From JAJEFO01 sp009843725 (GTDB lineage Bacteria > Pseudomonadota > Alphaproteobacteria > Rhodobacterales > Rhodobacteraceae): a DNA stretch of 64,000 bases. This document shows, in pieces, positions 27,624-36,341 of this stretch. The translations under genes were made by a program, and so were the position numbers. Under the pieces are notes generated by a model, which did no database searches, was not told where the DNA came from, and saw only the letters and a list, made by a program, of their open reading frames with translations. The stretch spans positions 1,302,001 to 1,366,000 of the forward strand of contig CBDEUJ010000004.1 of assembly GCA_965243215.1 (NCBI GenBank). Direction: 5' to 3'. Each line of letters begins with the position of its first letter. Position 1 is the first letter of the stretch.

Positions 27624-28192
27624 GCGCGGCAGCCGACAGGCCTCATGTCGAAATACGTTCCATGGAGGAACTCGGGGCGTGGCTGGCAGACAACCACGAT
27701 TCATCAGGGTCGGTCTGGCTTGTAACCTACAAGAAGGTTCATGACGCCCACATTGCCTGGGGTGACGTGGTCGAGGAACTGATCGCCTGGGGCTGGATAG
27801 ACAGTGCGGTTCGTTCGGTTGACGAGACACGCTACAAGCACTTGATCTCCCCCCGGAAGGACAGCTCGGCCTGGTCTGCCGCAAGCAAGGGCATCGTCGA
27901 ACGGCTCCGGACAGAAGGGCGCATGCATCCGTCGGGCGAAGCACGGGTCTCCGTCGCGAAGGAAAACGGCATGTGGACCTTCCTGGATGACGTCGAGCGG
28001 CTCGAGGTGCCGGACGACCTGGCCGAGGCGCTTGGCCCGGCGCGCGCGACTTTCGACGACTGGTCCCGATCGATCAAGCGTGCATGGCTCGAAAGGATCA
28101 AGTGGGCCAAGACCGACCCGACGCGGGCCAAGCGCATCGCCGAATGCGCCCGGGCCGCACGGGAGAATCTCAAGAACGGAGGGCTTGCCTGA
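27620..28192 (+). CDS. YdeI/OmpD-associated family protein
   Basis: 190 residues of the YdeI family, all-cytosolic proteins often listed as bacteriocin-protection or OmpD-associated, with unproven biochemistry. Marks: GSVWLVTYKK, VEELIAWGWIDS, SPRKDSSAWS, and a C-terminal helical pair with RIAECARAARENLKNG, which is typical of the family end. Start overlaps the preceding ACT gene by four bases. Role in this cell unknown. Confidence 0.83.
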   Translation: MSAAADRPHVEIRSMEELGAWLADNHDSSGSVWLVTYKKVHDAHIAWGDVVEELIAWGWIDSAVRSVDETRYKHLISPRKDSSAWSAASKGIVERLRTEGRMHPSGEARVSVAKENGMWTFLDDVERLEVPDDLAEALGPARATFDDWSRSIKRAWLERIKWAKTDPTRAKRIAECARAARENLKNGGLA

Positions 28193-28322
28193 GAGGGCAC
28201 GCTCGGGACCCTGGCCGGCGGCGCGCTGCGAAACCAGGGTGGAATGCCCGTCAATCGCCGTCTGCCCCTTTCCCCTGCCCTCCCCCTCTTCTATGAGTGC
28301 AGCAACCTTGAAGGGTAGGGAC

Positions 28323-30494
28323 ATGCAGGAACCCGAGATCACCGAATGTCTGATCACCGCCCACGGGTTCACCCCTGAGGAATACCAGGAAGTTCTCCGC
28401 ATACTGAACCGGGAGCCGACCTTTACCGAGCTCGGCATATTCTCCGCAATGTGGAACGAGCATTGCTCCTACAAGTCATCGAAGAAATGGCTGAAGACCC
28501 TTCCGACGTCGGGACCGCAGGTCATCTGCGGCCCAGGCGAAAACGCCGGCGTCGTCGACATCGGGGACGGCCAGGCAGTGGTCTTCAAGATGGAGAGCCA
28601 CAACCATCCTTCGTATATCGAGCCCTATCAGGGAGCGGCGACAGGAATGGGAGGCATACTCCGCGACATCTTCACCATGGGCGCAAGGCCGGTTGCCGCG
28701 ATGAATGCACTCTCATTCGGCGAGCCTGAACATCCGAGGACCAGGCGCCTCGTGTCAGGGGTCGTCGAGGGAATCGGCGGCTACGGCAATGCCTTTGGCG
28801 TGCCGACGACGGGCGGCGAGGTGCGGCTTCACAGAAGCTACAACGGAAACTGCCTCGTGAACGCATTTGCCGCAGGCATCGTGGATGCAGACAGGATCTT
28901 CTACTCTGCCGCGAGCGGTGTCGGCATGCCGGTCGTCTACCTTGGCGCGAAGACGGGACGCGACGGCGTGGGCGGGGCCACGATGGCCTCGGCGGAGTTC
29001 GACGGGAACAGCGAGGACAAGCGGCCTACCGTGCAGGTGGGCGATCCCTTCACCGAAAAGCGCCTGCTCGAGGCCTGTCTCGAATTGATGGCCACCGATG
29101 CGGTGATCTCGATCCAGGACATGGGCGCGGCGGGCCTCACCTGCTCCGCCGTGGAAATGGGTGACAAGGGCGGCCTCGGCATCAGGCTCGACCTTGATGC
29201 CGTGCCGCAGCGCGAAGAGGCCATGACGGCTTACGAAATGATGCTCAGCGAGAGCCAGGAACGCATGCTGATGGTGCTCAGGCCCGAGTTCGAGACGGAG
29301 GCAAAGGCGATCTTCGAAAAGTGGGATCTCGACTTCGCGATCGTGGGCGAGACCATCGAGGAAGACCGTTTTCTCGTCATGCACCAAGGCGAAACCAAGG
29401 CGGATCTGCCGCTTTCGAAGCTTTCGTCCAGCGCTCCCGAATACGACCGTCCGTGGGTCGAGACTCCCCCGCCCGCGCCGCTTGCGGACGCACCCGAGAT
29501 CGACCCGATCGACGGGCTCCGGGCGCTGGTCGGCTCGCCCAACTACGCGCGCAAGCAATGGGTGTGGGAGCAGTATGACAGCCAGGTCACGGCAAACACC
29601 GTGCGCACCCCGGGTCGCGGCCCGGGCATCGTCCGGGAGCGGAAGACCGGCAAGATGCTGGCATTCACTTCTGACGTGACGCCCAGATACGTGAAGGCAA
29701 ATCCGTTCGAGGGCGGAAAGCAGGCCGTGGCGGAGGCCTACAGGAACCTGACCGCCGCCGGAGCCAAGCCACTTGCGGCAACCGACAACCTGAATTTCGG
29801 CAACCCGGAAAGGCCGCAGATCATGGGCGAGTTCGTCGGGGCCATCAAGGGGATTGCCGAAGCCTGCACCGTCCTGGACATGCCGATCGTTTCCGGCAAC
29901 GTCTCGTTCTACAACGAAACCGACGGGCAGCCGATCCTGCCAACGCCGACCATCGGCGCAGTCGGCTTGATTCGGCCCGGAGACGCCCCCGTCGGGGGCG
30001 AGGTCCAGGACGGAGACTGGGCGCTCACGATCGGGGAAACGACCGGATGGCTTGGCCAGTCAGCTCTGCTGGCCGAGGCCTTCGGCCGCGAGGACGGGGA
30101 AGCCCCGGCCGTCGATCTCGCCGCCGAGCGCGCCCACGGCGAATTCCTCAGGGAACACGGCGCCCTGGTCCACGCCGCGACCGACCTGTCGGATGGCGGC
30201 CTCGCGCTTGCAGCCTTCGAGCTGGCGGAAGCGGCCGGGCTGGGCATCACCCTTGACACGGATGAAGTCGGCGCGCTGTTCGGCGAGGACCAGGCCCGCT
30301 ACCTGATCGCCTGCGGCTTCGACCAGGCCGAGGCAATCATGGCAGGGGCATCCCGCTCCGGCATCGCCGTACGCCAGGTCGGACGCTTCGGTGGAAGCCA
30401 GGTCTCGTTCGGCGGCGCCTCGGCTCCGCTCGCCGAACTCTCCGAACTCTATCGCGGCGCCTTTGCCGACGCGCTTTCGTTGCATGATGGCTAG
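28323..30494 (+). CDS. purL: phosphoribosylformylglycinamidine synthase II
   Basis: 723-residue small-type PurL, which makes FGAM from FGAR with ATP and glutamine-derived ammonia in purine synthesis. It needs PurS and PurQ, which are not in the window. Marks: NEHCSYKSSKKWL, KMESHNHPS, GTGMGG-like loop AATGMGGILRDIF, GGATMASAEFD, and the second half TDNLNFGNPE with the DLSDGGLALA loop. ATG 28323 follows GAAGGGTAGGG; an upstream in-phase ATG at 28293 is less likely. In many alphaproteobacteria bolA and grxD follow purL directly; here they are 9.6 kb away. Confidence 0.96.
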   Translation: MQEPEITECLITAHGFTPEEYQEVLRILNREPTFTELGIFSAMWNEHCSYKSSKKWLKTLPTSGPQVICGPGENAGVVDIGDGQAVVFKMESHNHPSYIEPYQGAATGMGGILRDIFTMGARPVAAMNALSFGEPEHPRTRRLVSGVVEGIGGYGNAFGVPTTGGEVRLHRSYNGNCLVNAFAAGIVDADRIFYSAASGVGMPVVYLGAKTGRDGVGGATMASAEFDGNSEDKRPTVQVGDPFTEKRLLEACLELMATDAVISIQDMGAAGLTCSAVEMGDKGGLGIRLDLDAVPQREEAMTAYEMMLSESQERMLMVLRPEFETEAKAIFEKWDLDFAIVGETIEEDRFLVMHQGETKADLPLSKLSSSAPEYDRPWVETPPPAPLADAPEIDPIDGLRALVGSPNYARKQWVWEQYDSQVTANTVRTPGRGPGIVRERKTGKMLAFTSDVTPRYVKANPFEGGKQAVAEAYRNLTAAGAKPLAATDNLNFGNPERPQIMGEFVGAIKGIAEACTVLDMPIVSGNVSFYNETDGQPILPTPTIGAVGLIRPGDAPVGGEVQDGDWALTIGETTGWLGQSALLAEAFGREDGEAPAVDLAAERAHGEFLREHGALVHAATDLSDGGLALAAFELAEAAGLGITLDTDEVGALFGEDQARYLIACGFDQAEAIMAGASRSGIAVRQVGRFGGSQVSFGGASAPLAELSELYRGAFADALSLHDG

Positions 30495-30536
30495 ACACGA
30501 CCGTCCATCGGGTGTCAGCCGTTCAGGAACTAGGTC

Positions 30537-31748
30537 ATGTCGGACTCCGGAAAGGACATAGGCCTCAACTACAGGATGGCTGCAACGCTTGTTTTGCTTT
30601 CCGCCGTGCCTTTGCTGTCACTGAACATGTTCTTGCCGTCACTGGACATTATGGCACGCGATTTCCGGGTTTCCTATGACACCATGGCGTGGGCGATTTC
30701 CGGCTATCTGGCATCCACCGCAGTTTTCCAGGTTTGCGCAGGATCATTGGCGGACAGGTTCGGCCGCAGGTCGGTGTTGACATGCGCGTTGTGCATCTTC
30801 CTGTCTGCGTCAATTGGCTGCGCCGTATCGGAAACCTATCTTGCCTTCCTGGCTTTCAGAATGCTGCAAGGCTCCGTTGTGTCCGGCATGGTGCTGTCAC
30901 GGGCGATCGTGAGTGACCTCTTTGACAGAAAAAGGACGGCAGGCATCATTGGCTACATTGCAATGGCAATGAGTGTTGCGCCAATCATCGGGCCTTTCAT
31001 TGGCGGGTACCTGGGGGAAGTTGCCGGATGGCGGGCAATTTTCTTCATATACTTCTTGCTAGCGCTTTCTCTCCTGGCGCTCGTGCACTTTCACCTTCCG
31101 GAAACCGGGGGAGACGTCGAGCATTCGGAAAGTTCCGCTCTGAGCTCCCTGCTGGAGCTCCTCTCAAACCCTCGATTCTTGGGCTACACATCAATTATGG
31201 CACTGTCCACTGCAACGTTTTACATCTTCATTGCCGGAATCCCTCTCGTTGCATCAAGGCAGTTCATGATGACCCAGGCGCAAATTGGATTGGGCCTGGG
31301 GTCGATAACCGTGGGATTCCTGATCGGAAGCCTCTTGTCGGGCAGGTTGCTTGAATTCTGCAGCTCTCACGCAGTGCTCCTGTCTGGTCGCCTCGCAGCC
31401 ACCATTGGCCTGAGCGCATGTGCCTGCGCCCTTTGGGCCGGATTGGAAATGCCGATGGTTCTGTTTGGCTGCACGTCGCTTGTCGGATTGGGCAATGGCT
31501 TGACCATGCCAAGTGCCAGTGCGTCGGTCATGTTCGTGCGCAAGGATCTGGCGGCCAGCGCGTCCGGCCTTTCGGATGCCGTAATTGTGACGGCCGGGGC
31601 AGTCGTCACTGCGCTGACGGGCTATGTCGTGAAGACCTTCCCGGACGCGATGGCCTTGGTGGGCTTGATGCTGCCGGCCGCGACAGTCAGCCTGGCGATA
31701 TCCGTGTGGATGTCTTTCAACGGTAAGGAGCGCACTGCTGACAATTGA
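30537..31748 (+). CDS. MFS exporter, Bcr/CflA type
   Basis: 403 residues with twelve predicted transmembrane helices. The loop 2-3 signature GSLADRFGRRSVL and the helix-1 NMFLPSLDIMARDF pattern are those of the Bcr/CflA drug-resistance branch, which includes bicyclomycin and sulfonamide exporters; motif C-like APIIGPFIGGYLG is present. Base composition is visibly more A+T-rich than the flanking genes, which fits recent arrival. It starts 42 bases after purL and opens the accessory stretch that ends before bolA. The exported compound is unknown. Confidence 0.85.
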   Translation: MSDSGKDIGLNYRMAATLVLLSAVPLLSLNMFLPSLDIMARDFRVSYDTMAWAISGYLASTAVFQVCAGSLADRFGRRSVLTCALCIFLSASIGCAVSETYLAFLAFRMLQGSVVSGMVLSRAIVSDLFDRKRTAGIIGYIAMAMSVAPIIGPFIGGYLGEVAGWRAIFFIYFLLALSLLALVHFHLPETGGDVEHSESSALSSLLELLSNPRFLGYTSIMALSTATFYIFIAGIPLVASRQFMMTQAQIGLGLGSITVGFLIGSLLSGRLLEFCSSHAVLLSGRLAATIGLSACACALWAGLEMPMVLFGCTSLVGLGNGLTMPSASASVMFVRKDLAASASGLSDAVIVTAGAVVTALTGYVVKTFPDAMALVGLMLPAATVSLAISVWMSFNGKERTADN

Positions 31749-31899
31749 TGGAACTCCCGCGAACTCAAGCCCCTGCAAGCATTGGCCGCGCGGCTGCAGG
31801 ACGTGGGAACACGTCGAGTTCACCGTTAGCCGGACCATTTCTGCCGGGGCCCGGATCTTCGTCATGCCTCTGCCGTCACAGCACATCCGAACGGATGCT

Positions 31900-32601
31900 T
31901 CAGACCGATCGCGTGATCCCGCCGTCCACGCGGATGTTCTGGCCCGTGATGTAGGCTCCGGCCTCCGAGGCGAGGAAGGCCACGACCCCGCCGATCTCCG
32001 TGAGCGACTTTCCGTAGCGCCCCATCGGGATCTTCTCCCGAAACTCGTCCTTTTCGGGGAGACTGTCGATGAAGCCCGGCAGGATGTTGTTCATGCGGAT
32101 GTTCTCCGCCGCATACCTGTCGGCGAAGAGCTTGCAGAACGACGCCAGGCCTGCCCGCATGACACCGCTTGTCGGAAACACCGGGCTCGGCTCGAACGCG
32201 GCGAATGTCGAGATGTTGATGATGCTTCCGCCGCCCTGGGCCTGCATGATGGGTGTCACAAGCCGCGTCGGGCGCACGGCGCTCAGGAAGTAGACCTCCA
32301 TGCCCTCGTGCCAGTCGCCGTCCGTCAGCTCAAGGATGGCCGCACGTGGCCCGTGGCCAGCCGAGTTCACCAGCACGTCGATGCGGCCCCACTCGCTCAT
32401 GGCGGCATCGACAAGCCGCTGCAGGTCGGCGTCCTCGCGGTTCGAGCCTGTCACGCCGACGCCATCGAGCTCCCTCGCAAGCGCTTCCCCCTTTCCCGAT
32501 GAGGAGAGAATCCCCACGTTGAAGCCGCTTGCGGCCAAAGCGCGGGCGCTGTCCGCACCCATTCCGCTGCCGCCGGCCGTGATAAGGGCAGTCCTTGTCA
32601 T
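31900..32601 (-). CDS. short-chain dehydrogenase family protein lacking the YxxxK pair
   Basis: 233 residues with a Rossmann fold. The nucleotide loop is ITAGGSGMG (family TGxxxGxG), followed by VLVNSAG. The active-site Ser is S131 (NIS), but the position of the catalytic Tyr-x-x-x-Lys reads Ser145-x-x-x-Arg149 (SGVMR), while the rest, NIRMNNILPGFID, is normal. So it either uses another mechanism or has lost oxidoreductase activity. Last gene of the hyu operon, 14 bases after the aldolase. Its role in the pathway is inferred only. Confidence 0.85.
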   Translation of the reverse strand: MTRTALITAGGSGMGADSARALAASGFNVGILSSSGKGEALARELDGVGVTGSNREDADLQRLVDAAMSEWGRIDVLVNSAGHGPRAAILELTDGDWHEGMEVYFLSAVRPTRLVTPIMQAQGGGSIINISTFAAFEPSPVFPTSGVMRAGLASFCKLFADRYAAENIRMNNILPGFIDSLPEKDEFREKIPMGRYGKSLTEIGGVVAFLASEAGAYITGQNIRVDGGITRSV

Positions 32602-32615
32602 CGCATCCTCCCTGT

Positions 32616-33389
32616 TCAGTCGATTCCATCCTTGACGGCGGCAAGGAGCCCGTCGGCGCCGCGCGCAAGGACCGACGTGTCCGTTCCACAGGCAACAAAG
32701 GTGAAGCCCTCGTTCAGGAGTTCCGCGGCAAGCCGCGCATCCAGAACCAGCGTGCCGACGGGCTTGCCGGCCTCTCGCACGGCACCGGCGGCCGCACGGA
32801 CCAGTTCCCAGACTTCCGGCGCCATCGGCTGCCCCAGCCTGCCGATATCCGCCGCAATGTCGGCGGGGCCGAAGAATATTCCGGAGACACCGTCGATCCG
32901 CGCGATTTCGGCGGCCTGTTCCATCGCCGCACGCGTTTCCAGCTGGAGAATTACCGTGGTTTCGGCCTCGACGCGCTGGACATAGTTCGTCACGCGTCCG
33001 AACTTCGTTGCGCGGGTCGAACCCGCAACGCCCCGCACGCCACGCGGCGGATAGCGGGTCGCAGCGACTGCCTGGCGCGCCTCGTCAACGGACTGGATCA
33101 TCGGGAAGAGGAGGCCCGGCGCGCCGATGTCGAGCATCCGCTTCACGGCCACGGGGTCGTTCCATTCCACGCGCACGATCGGCGTCGTTTCGTACGGTGC
33201 AAACGCCTGCAACTGGCCGAGAACGCTGAAATAGTCGCCGGGGCTGTGCTCCGTGTCGATCAGCGCCCAGTCATAGCCCGAGGGAGCCACGACCTCGGCG
33301 GCCAGATTGCTGCCCAAGGTGATCCAGATGCCGACCTGCTTCTCGCCGGACGCTATCGCGTGCGTGAACCGGTTTCGCTCCAATTCCAT
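32616..33389 (-). CDS. HpcH/HpaI-family aldolase/citrate-lyase-like protein
   Basis: 257-residue metal-dependent class II aldolase of the HpcH/HpaI family (TIM barrel). Marks: WALIDTEHSPGD, APGLLFPMIQSVDEA, YPPRGVRGV, and metal ligands Glu in QLETRAAM and Asp in FGPADIAADIG. Relatives cleave 4-hydroxy-2-keto acids to pyruvate plus an aldehyde. Its ATG directly abuts the TGA of the FAD oxidoreductase gene (TGAATG), so translation is coupled. It could split a keto acid from the hyu pathway. Confidence 0.88.
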   Translation of the reverse strand: MELERNRFTHAIASGEKQVGIWITLGSNLAAEVVAPSGYDWALIDTEHSPGDYFSVLGQLQAFAPYETTPIVRVEWNDPVAVKRMLDIGAPGLLFPMIQSVDEARQAVAATRYPPRGVRGVAGSTRATKFGRVTNYVQRVEAETTVILQLETRAAMEQAAEIARIDGVSGIFFGPADIAADIGRLGQPMAPEVWELVRAAAGAVREAGKPVGTLVLDARLAAELLNEGFTFVACGTDTSVLARGADGLLAAVKDGID

Positions 33390-34601
33390 TCAGATCACCG
33401 CCCTTTCGACAATCGGGACATTCTTCACGATCCGCTCATAGTTGAAGGGCGCCAGGTCCAGCGCCCTGTATTCCCCGTAGGCCAGCCACTCCGCCGTGCC
33501 ACGCCCCATTGCGGGCGCCTGCTGCAGCCCGTGGCCGGAGAAACCGTTCAGGAAGATGAAGTTGCCGACCTCGGGATGCGGACCCATGATCGCGTTCTGG
33601 TCAAACGTGTTGTAGGCGTAGTGACCCGCCCATTCACGCGTGACCCTGATGGTCTCGAAACGTGGAATGCGGGTCGCCAGTGCCGGCCAGACGAAATCCT
33701 GCCACAAAGAATGATCCATCGAGAAGTCGTCGCAGTCCACTGCAGGATCATGTTCGGAATGTCCGCCGGCCAGGTACGTGCCGCCGCCGTTTTCGCGCAC
33801 GTGAACGCCCGACGGGTCGATGGTCAGCGGCAGCTCCTGCTCAAGCGGCCTCTCGGCGGAAAATATCCAGGAGAAGCGCTTTCGCGGCTCGACCGGCAAA
33901 TCGAGGCAGGCCATGGCCGCCGTCCGCGACGCGCGCGGCCCTGACGCGTTCACGACCTGCCCGCAGGCAACCACCTCGCCCGAATTCAGCGTGACGCTCT
34001 CGATGCGTCCACGCGAGCGTGTCATTGCGACCACCTCGTTCTCGACATACTCGACGCCCCGTTCGCGCGCGCTCCGACGAAGCCAGTCAAAAACCGTCCA
34101 CCCGTCCCAATAGCCCTCGTCGACGGTGTTGATCGATCCCAGCACGATGTCGTCGACATTGTAGAACGGATAGGTCGCCTTGATTTCGCCTGCGGTCATC
34201 AGGACAGTCCCGGCGCCCGCCGCACGCTGAACCTCGAGATTTGCCCGAAGAACGTCGGCGAATCCCTCGGTATCGGCGAGATACATGTAGCCGTGGCTGC
34301 GCAGCAGGATCTCAGGCACCCGCTCGTCGTCCCCCAGGTAGTCGCGGAAGTTCTTCACGAATTCCGCCGCGAACTGGCTGATCCGAACGTTCAGCTCCTC
34401 CGAGAACTGCTGGCGCATGCAGGAGTTGGTGTGGGCGGTCGAGCAGGCTTCGTAGGTCGTGTCGCGCTCGACCACGAGAACGCGGCCGTCAAAGTCCGGG
34501 CATTCGGTCAGGAACCATGCGGCAGACGACCCCATCATCGCCCCGCCGACGATCACGACGTCATAGGTCGAATGCGTCGGCGCCTCTGCGATCGCGGCCA
34601 T
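33390..34601 (-). CDS. FAD-dependent amine/amino-acid oxidoreductase (DAO family)
   Basis: 403 residues of the DAO family, which includes sarcosine oxidase, DadA and dimethylglycine dehydrogenase. The FAD-binding dinucleotide motif is VVIVGGAMMGSSAAW at about residue 14-28; then come MRQQFSEELNVRIS, and the C-terminal substrate/FAD segment FIFLNGFSGHGLQQAPAMG. It likely oxidises an N-methyl or secondary amino acid. Its ATG directly follows the hyuB stop (TGAATG) and its own stop abuts the aldolase start, so the genes form a tight unit. A product of hydantoinase action is a reasonable substrate guess. Confidence 0.88.
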   Translation of the reverse strand: MAAIAEAPTHSTYDVVIVGGAMMGSSAAWFLTECPDFDGRVLVVERDTTYEACSTAHTNSCMRQQFSEELNVRISQFAAEFVKNFRDYLGDDERVPEILLRSHGYMYLADTEGFADVLRANLEVQRAAGAGTVLMTAGEIKATYPFYNVDDIVLGSINTVDEGYWDGWTVFDWLRRSARERGVEYVENEVVAMTRSRGRIESVTLNSGEVVACGQVVNASGPRASRTAAMACLDLPVEPRKRFSWIFSAERPLEQELPLTIDPSGVHVRENGGGTYLAGGHSEHDPAVDCDDFSMDHSLWQDFVWPALATRIPRFETIRVTREWAGHYAYNTFDQNAIMGPHPEVGNFIFLNGFSGHGLQQAPAMGRGTAEWLAYGEYRALDLAPFNYERIVKNVPIVERAVI

Positions 34602-36305
34602 TCAGAAGGCCTCCCCTTTGCGTGCGGCCTCTTCGACCGCCCCAATGTCCGCAGCCGAAAGGCCGTAGTCACGTGCTGCGGTCTCGGCGGAAATGTAGCC
34701 GCGCGCAAGGTCGCGCTTCACGAGCGCCGGGTCCCTGTCCGCCGGCTCGCCGTATCCGCCGCCTCCCGGAAACGCCAGCATCACCTTGCGGCCATTCGGA
34801 ACGAACTGCTTTCCCTTGCCGCGCATTGGGGTGCCATCGTCGCGGGCAATCGTCGTCGGTGCACCGGACCGGCCTCCTTCGCGGCCGCGCGCCGGATGAT
34901 GGATCCGGTCGAACATGGCCTGAAAGTCGAATTCGTGGCCCTCTGTCGCGCCGATTTCCATGTGCTGGCCAAGGCCGCCCCGCTGTCGGCCGGCCCCGCC
35001 GGAATCGGGGCGAAGCTCTTTCCGCCAAATGATCACGGGACCGGTGTGCTCGGTTGCCTCGACGGGCATGGTCATGACGCCGGACGGAAAGGCGGTGGCA
35101 TTCAGCCCGTCATGTTCGGGGCGTGCTCCTGAACCGCCGGAGTTGAACGTAAGCACTTCCGCGCGCCGGGCGGCGCCCGAGGCCGGTGCGTCCGCGCTTG
35201 GCCGCAGCGAAAGCTGGAAATTGCAAAGGCAGCCAGCCCCTTCGGCGGGAACCACGCCGGGCAGGATCCTGTCCAGGGCACCATAGACGGCGTCCGGCAC
35301 GAAATGCCCGATGATGTGCCGCAGCGCGACGGGGGCCGGATGCACGGCGTTCACGATCGTGCCTTCCGGAGCCACGACCTCGAATGGCTCAAGCGATGCG
35401 TGGTTGTTCGGGATTTCCGGTGCAATGGCGCATTTCAGGGCATAGCAGGCATACGCCTTTGCATAGACGAACGGGCAGTTGATGCCCCTTTTGTCGATGC
35501 CGCTCGTGCCCTCGAAATCGACCAGGATCCGGTCGCTCTTGACTGACAGCCTGACCGCAAGGGTGATCGGGGTGTCGAAGCCGTCCACCGTCATCGAGCC
35601 GCTGGCCTCCTTTCGGGGCAGAGCGGCAATCCTTTCGACGGTCGCGCGGCGCGAGTTCTCGAGAATGAAGCCGGCGATGCCTTCCAGGCTCTCGAGCCGG
35701 AACTCGTCCATCATGTCCGAGAGGCGACGATGCCCGATCTCGTTGCAGGTGGCGAGCGCATACATGTCCCCGATCAGCTGATCCGGCTCACGCACGTTTC
35801 CTCGCACGATGCGCAGGAGAGTCTCGTCCACCTTGCCGCGTTCCGCGAACTTCATGATCGGAATGTACAGGCCTTCCTCGTAGACGCTGTGGGCATCGGC
35901 GCCGAAGCCCCGCCCTCCGATGTCGACGATATGGGCCGTGCAGGCGAGGAAGCCCACGAGCACATGGTCGTGAAAGGACGGTGTCACCATCGTGATGTCG
36001 TGCAGGTGCCCGGTTCCCTCCCAAGGATCGTTGGTGATGTAGATGTCGCCCTCGAAAATGTCCTGCCGTCCGATCCTGCGAATGAAATGCGCCACCGCAT
36101 CCGCCATCGCGTTCACATGGCCGGGCGTCCCGGTCACGGCCTGGGCCAGCATCCGGCCCTGCGCGTCGTAAACGCCCGCCGACAGATCGCCTGCCTCGCG
36201 GACACTTGTGGAAAAGGCCGTGCGCACCAGGGCCTGCGCCTGTTCCTCGACAACGGAAATCAGGCGGTTCCACATCACCTGGAAGGACACGTTCGAGGGT
36301 TCCAT
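34602..36305 (-). CDS. hyuB: hydantoinase B / 5-oxoprolinase beta-type subunit
   Basis: 567 residues of the HyuB family. With HyuA it forms an ATP-dependent amidohydrolase for hydantoins, N-methylhydantoin or 5-oxoproline. Marks: ALVRTAFSTSVREAGDLSAG, GTPGHVNAM, ITNDPWEGTGHLHDI, GINCPFVYAKAYA, and a glycine-rich end GGGGYGEPADRD. Length is usual. The ATG at 36305 lies 13 bases inside the present element boundary; before insertion hyuA and hyuB were separated by four bases. The TnpB element now separates them, though in the same orientation, so some read-through is possible. Confidence 0.92.
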   Translation of the reverse strand: MEPSNVSFQVMWNRLISVVEEQAQALVRTAFSTSVREAGDLSAGVYDAQGRMLAQAVTGTPGHVNAMADAVAHFIRRIGRQDIFEGDIYITNDPWEGTGHLHDITMVTPSFHDHVLVGFLACTAHIVDIGGRGFGADAHSVYEEGLYIPIMKFAERGKVDETLLRIVRGNVREPDQLIGDMYALATCNEIGHRRLSDMMDEFRLESLEGIAGFILENSRRATVERIAALPRKEASGSMTVDGFDTPITLAVRLSVKSDRILVDFEGTSGIDKRGINCPFVYAKAYACYALKCAIAPEIPNNHASLEPFEVVAPEGTIVNAVHPAPVALRHIIGHFVPDAVYGALDRILPGVVPAEGAGCLCNFQLSLRPSADAPASGAARRAEVLTFNSGGSGARPEHDGLNATAFPSGVMTMPVEATEHTGPVIIWRKELRPDSGGAGRQRGGLGQHMEIGATEGHEFDFQAMFDRIHHPARGREGGRSGAPTTIARDDGTPMRGKGKQFVPNGRKVMLAFPGGGGYGEPADRDPALVKRDLARGYISAETAARDYGLSAADIGAVEEAARKGEAF

Positions 36306-36310
36306 GAACC

Positions 36311-36318
36311 TACCCTTT
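36311..36318. repeat. target-site duplication, left copy (TACCCTTT)
   Basis: TACCCTTT directly outside the left inverted repeat of the TnpB element. The identical 8-mer lies directly outside the right one at 37712-37719. Confidence 0.9.
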
Positions 36319-36340
36319 GGGAATTATATACGATAGTGCC
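36319..36340. repeat. terminal inverted repeat, left
   Basis: 22 bases starting GGGAATTATATACGAT. Its reverse complement differs from the right repeat only at positions 7 (A/T) and 11 (T/C) counted from the inner GGCACT end. Confidence 0.9.
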
Positions 36341-36341
36341 A

